NCBI GenBank assembly: GCA_961205875.1
Contig: OY540816.1
Coordinates: 16,936,701 to 17,000,700, forward strand
Source: Sialis fuliginosa
Lineage: Eukaryota; Arthropoda; Insecta; Megaloptera; Sialidae
DNA length: 64,000 nucleotides
Direction: 5' to 3'
Part shown: positions 21,614 to 31,700 of the stretch, piece by piece
Layout: each line of letters starts with the position of its first letter
How positions within the stretch are numbered: position 1 is the stretch's first letter
Notes under the pieces: generated by a model
Databases searched by the model: none
Told to the model about the DNA's origin: nothing
The model's input: only the letters and a program-made list of their open reading frames with translations
Translations under genes and position numbers: made by a program

Positions 21614-24600
21614 CTAGCTCCACGTCTGGTATGAGTCTTGGTGCCAGGCGGCGCTGTCCGATGATGCTGATCCGCCTCCGTTGAGACCGAGCGGTTGTTG
21701 GGCGAGCGGTGCGCTGCCCCAGCCACCACCTTGCTGCTGCTGGTAGCGCCGCTTAGACTCCCCCTGGTTCTGGTTGCCCCCGTCCAGCTTCCGCTTACCT
21801 GCAAACACGTTGCCACTGTCAGACGGGCGTCTTTATAGCGCCCCCCACCCGCGCGATTCTCATCTCTCTCTCTTCATATAACTTAAGCAACAACCAACAT
21901 AACTGCAAGACAAAAAGGATAACGGGTCAACGATGGAATCTGGGAACGGTTACCGCAGGACATCTGCCATGTTAGTGTCAAAACAGTCAGTGTCACCCTT
22001 ATTGTAAATGCAATGCATCATGCCAAAACAGGTAAACAAACTGAGAATACTGTTTAAATGGTTATTACACATTAATTATAATCGTTTTTAATTAACTGTT
22101 TAATATTTTAATTTAGTAGTATTTCAAATGTATAATTTCTCAAACAAAAAAAAAAAACACAAATTTTGATATTATACATTTGATCAATAAGTTTAATTCA
22201 CATAATAGAGATATTGATTTATTTATTATAAATTAATTATACAGATAGTAGATTCGGCAACACTGACAACAATAATTCAAAACTCGTGTTATGATACTTG
22301 ACACGGTTCACAGCAAACACCCTGCAGCGTGGAAGGGAAGCGGAGAGCAAGCATACAAGGCCTTACCGAATCCCACCCCGGTGTGCCTAGACCAAATCAA
22401 ATGTTCGTTTTGCCCACCAGCTTATTGCAGCCCATAGTGAAATCATTCCACGGGGTCGCCAGATCAGGGCTCAGCCCCTCCAGCCCACACGCTGCATATT
22501 AAACACACTGCTTTAGCCACATTATGTGCAGCGGGGTTTATTAGACTAGATGTTTCTAGTAAACTCCGCTGATAAAAAAAAATTAACAGACATTAATTAT
22601 TAATCTATCATTAATATCTTGTATTATTTACAACTAGTGTATGAACATTTTTAATAAAAATGAAATTATAAAAATAAAAAATATACAAGAAATCAATCAA
22701 TCATACACCAGGAGATAAAATTGAGAGTGAGTTGTCACGCTGTTCATTGGTTGTGGTTTCTATGTACTGACCTGGTAAACTTCTGGCGTTGCGCTGCTGC
22801 TGCTGAGGAGGGCCACGGGGCAGGGCGGCCTGACGACCACGAGCCGCTGCCGCCCCTGCGCCAGGACGGGTAGCCCGGTTGGCCCCCCCACGGGCCGCCG
22901 CCCCCGGCCCACCTGCCCCCCGGCCACGAGCCGCCGCTCCACGCCCACGACCACCCTGCGTACGCACACAAAAACATTAATGCTGTTCACATTCTCAGAG
23001 AGTGTAAGATTCAACCAAATAGCTCAATCTTATACTCTCTTCAAAATATTAATAAATAATTCCATAAAAAATAATAATTGCAACCATTTTACCGCTGTAA
23101 CCTTGCATCAAATTTTACCACAATAAAATATTTATATCACGATTTATAAAACATTTTCTTACAGGATAATCTATCACAAGTTACTATAAGCTTTCTAATT
23201 GCACTTTTGGTTATTAAATTTATCAATATAGTGTAACTTATAAGCTAATATCACTTTTATTTGTATTTTACTGTGATGAATTTGGATATAAAAATTTTAA
23301 GGTTACAGCAAACAATTTATTAAACACCGAGTTAAACAATAATGCAGACATGTAATAATAAAGAGTATAAATAAAAATAAGGTAAATTGAACAATGAAAA
23401 TATTTTGTTATATTGGAATAACTTTAAAACTTTAATCTCTCATTAGCAACAAATTATAAACTCGTTATGTAAAATATACCTGTACGTTCAAATAACCTTA
23501 ATTTTATTTATACAACTGCAAATTTACAATACTGTTTTTGAGTTTGTTTTTAAATAAAACAGTACGTATACCTACTGTAGAAGAGATTATTTTAAATAAG
23601 TATAACAAACATATCAAAAGCAGTATTGTGACACTATTTTTAGTTAGTAATTTTTTAAGCAATGACAACGCATTTAAAAAAAATAAAAAAGCTTCTTGCA
23701 TTTGTAATAAAAAGTTTACACTAAAATTGTTGTCAGTGCTTCAATTCTAAACTAAAAATCACAAAGCAGATTAATGATAATTAAAGAGAATTAATATTTG
23801 CTGTATTTTTGTGAACACATGTTTTAAAGAGAATAATCATGTATATCTGCTTTTTAACATAATTAACCCTTATGCTTCTCGTTAAGAATTTTGTTAAATA
23901 AGGGTTAATCACATCATAAGAATCATAAATTCACCAAAATTTAATTTTAATTTTAAAAATGTTTGTTAGCTACCATTCAAAATAAAAAGGATACTAGGAA
24001 TGGTAGGAAAATACTGGAATTAAGGAATGGAATAAAGGATTAATTTTAAATGTTTTTATAATAATAAAAAATATAATTATAACATATTATTCACAGTAAT
24101 TTATTTTTGTATGCTCATTCATTGAGAACGTTCATAAATTACGTAATGCATTTTTCATTATTTTTTTTCATCCCTTCCCCCAAGTAATAATTATTCAAAT
24201 ACAGAATTACATAACATTTATCTAGAATACCAGATAATACGGTTAAATTTTTAAACATATTGTTACCATACGAAAAATTTTGTAATATGACTTTTGGTCA
24301 ACAAAAAATAATAAATTGATCGACCCCCCCCCCCCCCCCCAATCTAGGTGTTACAAAATTTATGAATGACCGCACATAAATGTTTAATTTATTTATTTAT
24401 ATATTTAATGTATATATGGACATTTTAACTAAATAAAAATATAAACAATCAGCAATAGATAAATACATTTATCAATCTACACAAGTAAAACATAAAACAT
24501 TTTTAATAATTTTTGGAAAATTTATTACTTCAGCTTTTAAATTGTTGCCTAATATATTATATATTGCATACATAGAAAATAATTCAATTAATATAATAAT

Positions 24601-25715
24601 TATATATTTAATTAAGCTGAAATATTAATTTCATAAATAATAAAGGAAAAAGTAAGGAACATGGTAGCACAACAAACCTGATTTTGTTCTCCGTCAGAAT
24701 TTGTAGTTCCAAAATAACCATCATCGATATCCTATTTTAATAAACATCTAATATTAGAAAAATTATTATTGCAAAAGCAGCAGAATTTATGATTAAGATT
24801 GAATCTGTTTAAAATTTCATTAATTAAATATATTCAATCGGACATTTAGATCAAGCAAAGATAAATACATTTTAATTTTATTTTAAGCCAGTAATCAAAG
24901 CAAGAAAATGTTAGCTGTTAATCTTTCTTTCGAGTGTCTTTTCAACATCAGAAAATGACTGCGATTCACATTTTTTGGCAATATCTTCTTAACCATACGT
25001 ATAACAATTAATAATGTTGCTATAACTTCTAAACATACGGTTAAGGAAAACTAAGTAAGATAAAAAGACACCCAAAGGAAGAGAGGAAACAATCTCTCAC
25101 TTTGTTGAATTTTTTTGGAATTAAAATACCTAATAACTGGTCTTTTATTTTTAAGAGTATTTATATTTACTTGATACTTAAGACATACAAATATATATGT
25201 ATATACGTGAGGATTTTGATCTTTTTTAAATATCACAAATGACAGTTAATGATAAAATATATATAAATATAAAATATAAGTATACTGCTATATGAAAATG
25301 TAATTTAAATAAATTAGAATTTGCAATATACATATTTCATTCGATGAAAGGAACAAATTCGTTTAAAATTCAGGTAATTATTTTGTGCAAAAACGCTCGG
25401 ACCCGTCGATTAGTATTTTTAGTTGCGGATTTTTTGACATAAGAAAATTGTATACAGAGTGTCTGAAGAAGAACATATACAGTCATCATTGATTTTTTTA
25501 AATAGAACACCCTATATATTATACCATTTTTGAATTGTGCGATAAATTCTGAACACTTTTTGTACAGTATATCATATCTCTAAAATCAGTGGTTTTTGGA
25601 ATAATGACGTTTGAAAATTGACATTTTGTAATACACACAAGTCAAATAAAATGTTTAAATTGAAAAAATAAACTTTGAAATTTTTTTTAAAAGTCAACAA
25701 AAACATCCTAGTATT

Positions 25716-25746
<31 letters not shown>

Positions 25747-28700
25747 GGGAAAAAAAAAGTTCAATGTTTTTTCTTTTTTTTCTTCTTTTTTTTGCAATAC
25801 CAGGATGTTTTCGTTGGCTTTTAAAAAAATGTTCAAAGTTTATTTTTTCAATTTGAACATTTTATTTGACTTGTGTGTATTTCAAAATGTCAATTTTCAA
25901 CCGTCATTATTCCAAAAACCACCGATTTTAGAGATATGATATGCTGTACAAAAAGTGTTCAGAATTTATCGCACAATTCAAAAATGGTATAATATATAAG
26001 GTGTTCCATTTAAAAAAATCAATGATGACTGCATATGTTTTTCCTGAAACAATTTTCTTATGTCAAAAAATCCGCAACTAAAAATACTAATCGACGGGTC
26101 CGAGCGTTTTTGCACAAAATAATTACCTGAATTTTAAACGAATTTGTTCCTTTCATCGTGAACGCACTGTATAATATTACAAATTCAAATGTTAACTATA
26201 AACATCAATAATTACAAATTTATCAATTGGGTCATTCATTGTTAAATCTTATCAGAGAAAATAAAACCTGTCACGGATTTTTATGAAATTAATATAATAT
26301 ATTCAAGCTTCGATTTTGTTTACATACACCATACAAGGCATTACAAAAATACTCACGCATAACAAAAAGATAAAACAAAATGTTATATCCAAACAATACA
26401 CGGTCCAATATGTTTAAACCGGGTATCGCGGTGTGCACCATCTGTCCGGGACTACGGTACAACACGTAGTACGCACGCCGCGATGCACAAGCGGCTGAAG
26501 GCGAGTCTACGCCCCAAAAGCACACTGATAAAAGCGGCACGCAAGCACAACAAGCGCACTAGTTAAAAAGCACTATAAAACACACATTTTAAAAAGCAGT
26601 AAGCATGAAGGCGACATTGACAGAAAGAGAGCACACAAATTACGCTACTGGCCAGGGATCGAGGTAACGATAGAATACAGACACGCCACTGTTAGACGTG
26701 TCGGTATTCCATCGGTCAGATAATAAAACAGTTTCCGTTTCAGGCACTCACCTTTAGTGTCGGAAACACTGTTTTCTCAATCGGTCGTGAATGTTATCAA
26801 TCAGTGTAGCGAAAAGAAGCGTCCGTCATGGTCGGCACGTATTCAAAACATAGACGCGAGCCGATCAGGGCGGACACGAAAACATTCGGCGATAGAACCT
26901 TCTGGTCGCGGAGCTATGTCAGAACGTGACTGCGACCAGAAGAAACCATCGGGTTAGCAAAATGCACAACGAGCATCGGCGGGGCTCCGTGCGTGAGCAG
27001 CCCGGAGAACCGCCGACCTGATAGCTTGGCAACAGCAGCCCGAACATATAGCCATCTGACAGACAGTAGCACGATCATATCTGAGCCATAGCAAAGTCAA
27101 GCAGCAGGTGACAAATAGAACCCTAGCGGTGGTGAACACTGAGGAAGGGACCAGACAAACCATCGTCACTACCGTCACAGTTTACGCCCTAGATAATTTT
27201 GAAGCGCGCCTCACTGGTAGGCGCGTCGTAAGCGTGATACTTTTCCCGGCTGTCCGTAGACGCTGATATATATTTGAATATTCGGGTCTCGCCGGCTGGC
27301 TCAGATATGATAGAGCGCGCCAAGCACTCGCCGTCTGTTCGACCGAGCAGGATATAACATAGACACGTGGGCGACGGGCGACGGTGATGGTCGCACCCCC
27401 GCCCGTCGCCACACACTAACAGAGAGAAGACCCACCGGTTGAGGCTGTCTGCCTCCTCTCCCTCCTCGGGGGGCATTCGCTGCGGCGGCGGGAGGCGCGT
27501 AATCGTAATAGTAATCTTCGTAACGATAATAGTCATCGTAATAAGGATCACTGTAGCCGCCTCGATAATCCCCGTAACCGTAATAGTCGTAATCGTAATC
27601 TACAAAAACACACAATCACAAACAGACCCAATTTAGAAACTGCTGCAGACGTCGCACTCGGCTGCTTCCTCCAATCTCGTCAGTGTCCGAGCGCGCCGGG
27701 AAAAGAGACGCTCGTCGTAAAACCAAACCAATTCCAAAACAATATCTACTGCTCTAACGTGATATGTATAAATAATACTCAGCTAATGTATATATACTCA
27801 AACAGTCCAGAGACAGGGATCCTGCACCAGGAAGCGGGACGGGAATCAGGAACTTGTCGCTACTTACCGATCCTTTGTGGGCTGCGTGTAACAGGGCGCG
27901 CGCCGGCCGAGCGGTATATCCGCTCGGCCGGCGCGCGCTCGCAAAACAATGTTACGATAATGAATGACAATAGATACGGGAAAGGCGACGTTTTGCTCTG
28001 CGAGACAAAACCGCTAGCGAATAAACACATGCGTCATGTAAACACCGTAAGTACCCTGCGCCCTGCAGTGCCCTACGATCTCAGCTACCCTAACCTACAA
28101 AACTAGTGACGTGTCAGCCGGGAGGACTCCTCACAAGCTGTGCCCAGAGACGTCCTCTCCGAACTAGACAGTTGTCTCTGATGTCTGTTTTGTTTGTTAA
28201 CATGTTTTATTAGCGCTACTGGTAAGGGAAAATTATTGCTCTTTTTTTAACAGTTACTGGATATTTAATAAGCGGCTGACATAATTCTCGAGGAGTAACT
28301 GCACTGTGAAATTTAATCTACAAGTCATCTGTAGTAAACTGGCATGTTAATAGCAGACAATCCACAATATGTTAGGCGACATCGAGCAAGGGAGTACCGT
28401 TTGTATGCCGGCCTTCAATATTATATTTGAGAAGGAAGAGTTTATTGCTCGAACTTGATTCACAATCTAAACAAATAATGATAGAAGAAACAAAGCTATT
28501 GAATAGACCAATGTTTGTTGAAATCAGATGAAATGAGATGTATGATTTATTCATTGCTCAATGCCAACCATTTATATGACAGCTTTTCAACAATCGTACT
28601 TTCAAATTGTTTAAATTATGAATAAAGTATTAGCAAATGTAAAAAACTAATGTATTGTAAATCTCAAAATAACTTAAAATACATGTTCCTAATATCTTGA

Positions 28701-31700
28701 TCACTTCAAATGAAATTATCTTCACTATAACTACAGAAAAATAAAAAAATGTATATAAAAGAAAAGAGAATTACTATATCTACATGTTATACTACCTACT
28801 CAAACAAATAAATTTAAAATAAAGATAATTTTTAGAGTTAATTAGAATCGATCCATCTCAAATAATATTAAATAAAAATAATTAAACATACGGATGTTAT
28901 AATGACTACTAATTTAATATAACATTACGCATTTAAGATTTATCTGTTTAACGACAGACCGACATACAATAGTATCTCCTTTGTTAAATATTAATCGGTG
29001 AATGACACGCAGTCATAAATAAATTAGTAGTGACTTTATGTTAGTAGATGCGAAGGACATCATCATACGATGCACTTGGGACAATGATAAAGGACATTCA
29101 GACTTACCATAATCTCCACGGCCCATTGCACCACGCATGGCTCCCGGGGCCCCACGAGGGCCGGAACCCATGCCTCGTACCGGCATTGAACCGCCACCAA
29201 ACATACTTGGATGAGAAGGTGATAATCTGTACAGACACAATAATACATCAGAATTAGTTCATGTAACTAACATTATAATATACATGTCTATTACCTGAAA
29301 ATCTCAATAAAGGATTAACATTTTAGAAGCAGATAGAATTTAAAAAAAAAAAAGACTATAAAAGCAACAAAAGAAAATTATTACAATTAAATTATCTAAC
29401 ATACCCGCCACGAACTTGCATCATTTGCATCATGCGTCTCTCACGGGCTCGTAAAATTTCCTCCTTTTTCTTTTTATCGGACGGAGGTTTTGCCAATGAT
29501 ACTTCTATGTTTGAACCACCCATTTCTTTGCCGTCTAATCCCTGCATCGCCTGTAAAATAAAATCATCGATTGAAATAAACATTTTATAGATTTATTTAA
29601 TTGTCGTGAGTTACTTAAGGGAAAAAGCAACTGTGACAGAAAAAAAATAGATTTTTTTAAAGTATAATAAAAAAAATCCTAAAATAATAAGTAATGCCTG
29701 TGGTTTTCCCCCTTAAATATAATGTTCAATTATGAATGAATGATCAAGTACCTTAACAGCATTATCTCTATCTTCAAAATGAATAAATGCATAATCTTTG
29801 ATTTTCTTCACACGTTCTACCTTTCCAAAAGCTTCAAATGATTCCTTGAGTTTCTCCTCACTGGTTTCTTGTGTCAAATTTCGTACGTACAATACCTTTA
29901 CTTTGCTCATAGTTTGCTCATCAGGCTCCTCTTGCGGATCTGCCCAATCTACGATTATATCGCAACCCCATACCTGTTGAATAAAGAAACAATAACATAT
30001 TAGAAAACGAAACTAGAAAAAAAAATGATAAATTACCTTTATACGCCCCGTTCCTAACCGACGTTTAGCCAATGATGCTGCTTTGTGAGACTCGTATTCA
30101 AGAAAACAAAATCCCCTATTTTTCTTCTTATCATCAGGAGAGCTGTATATGATTACCTCCATCAACCCGGCTGCGCAACACAAGAACGCATATTAAAATA
30201 ACGCAACACGCCTGGGACACGCGAGCCCCACGCTGCGATTGACTGACGGGGAGGAGATGTGAATATGAACAGAAAGTCAGGAGCCGGGAATCCAGCGACA
30301 AAATCATAACACTACTGCGTGTTGCTACATTATTACTTATGCAATTTAGAATACATTCTTTTTTTTTTTTCATTTTTTTCCGTTTTTTATTCTTTTTTTT
30401 AAATATAAGGAACAAAAATCATCACAAGTTGAAAAAGTAAACATATTTCTTAATAAATATTAAAGTTTAAAGAAATGAATAAAAAAAAACAATATTTTAA
30501 TATTAGGATTGTTTCTAAAAACTGATGTGAAAAATTGATAAAAAAAATATTTTTGCAATTCCATGACACGCATCTATTTATTGAGATATATATTAACAAA
30601 CAAAAAATAACTACTACGGAAAAAAACTTATACAAAAATCATATCGACAGATTGATAGCCAATTTATATTACAAAAAATACTTACACTGCGAAATGATTC
30701 TATATAAATATAACCCGTAGTTACCTTCAATAATTGTACTGGCAGGGGTGATGATGCATATATTTCAATATCTGGTTCACTATTATGGGACTAGTTCACC
30801 CCCGAATCCGATAAATAATAAATAACAATCTGATTATAAATAAATGGCAATCAATCTGTGACTGAATGGAACGTGTGATAAAATTGAATGAAAGTAAATT
30901 GGCTACAAAAAGTACAATTGAAGTAGATAGCTGTTCTTTCTTAATAAAAAAATTAAACATAAGCTAAAAATTTTGTTACAAAAAAAATCTAAATAAAACC
31001 ATAAAATGTTTATAAAAATAAATCAAATAACAGCGGTGTAATATTTGTAACGAATTTACTTTCTGATAGTTTCAAAGAAATATCACACATCCATAGAGAT
31101 AATAATTTAAATAAATTTCTACAGACATGGATCAACAAGTCCCAGAAAATTATTTTTAGGTTGAAAATCTAACTCCCCAATCAGCCAATGTTTCAAATTG
31201 TGTCACTTGTTTCAGTTAATTTGTCATTTGTTTATAATAATATACAAAATCAAATTGTAATTAAAATGTAATTAATATTAAAATATTAACAAATTTGGCG
31301 TTTTTTCTAATATACACTGATGGTTCACAAGCGTCACAATTGAAAAGTACGTGGACTCAGCCACTGTTTCCCTGCGCCCCATTACTCTCCATCAGTTATT
31401 GCATGCTGTCGTGCGGCGCGTGCGAGCAGCCAGACCGGCTCCCCGCACGCACGCTAGAAACCCGATAGGGCGACACACTACAACAGACGGGCACCGAGCG
31501 GTCAGAGACATATGCATCATCATCACAACTTACGTGCGTGTTTGGAAAACTCTTCGAATAGATCGTCCCGATCTCGGTTCTTTGGTATATTGCCGACAAA
31601 CAAGCGGTGATTGTTATAAGAAACTGTTACGCCGATCTTTTTGCCCTTTCGTATTTCACAATCATTGAGCTGCAAGAACAATGCGGAAGGGTAGTCGCCG

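Noticed and set aside
21167-21816. Overlapping long frames on both strands (up to 120 aa)
   Set aside because: They lie in the GC-rich Syp last exon and 3' UTR; only the frame ending in the conserved SKRR...QQPLG tail is real.
27189-27636. Several frames antisense or out of frame with the Tyr-rich Syp exon
   Set aside because: Composition shadows of the exon 27599-27436; the splice-consistent frame explains the region.
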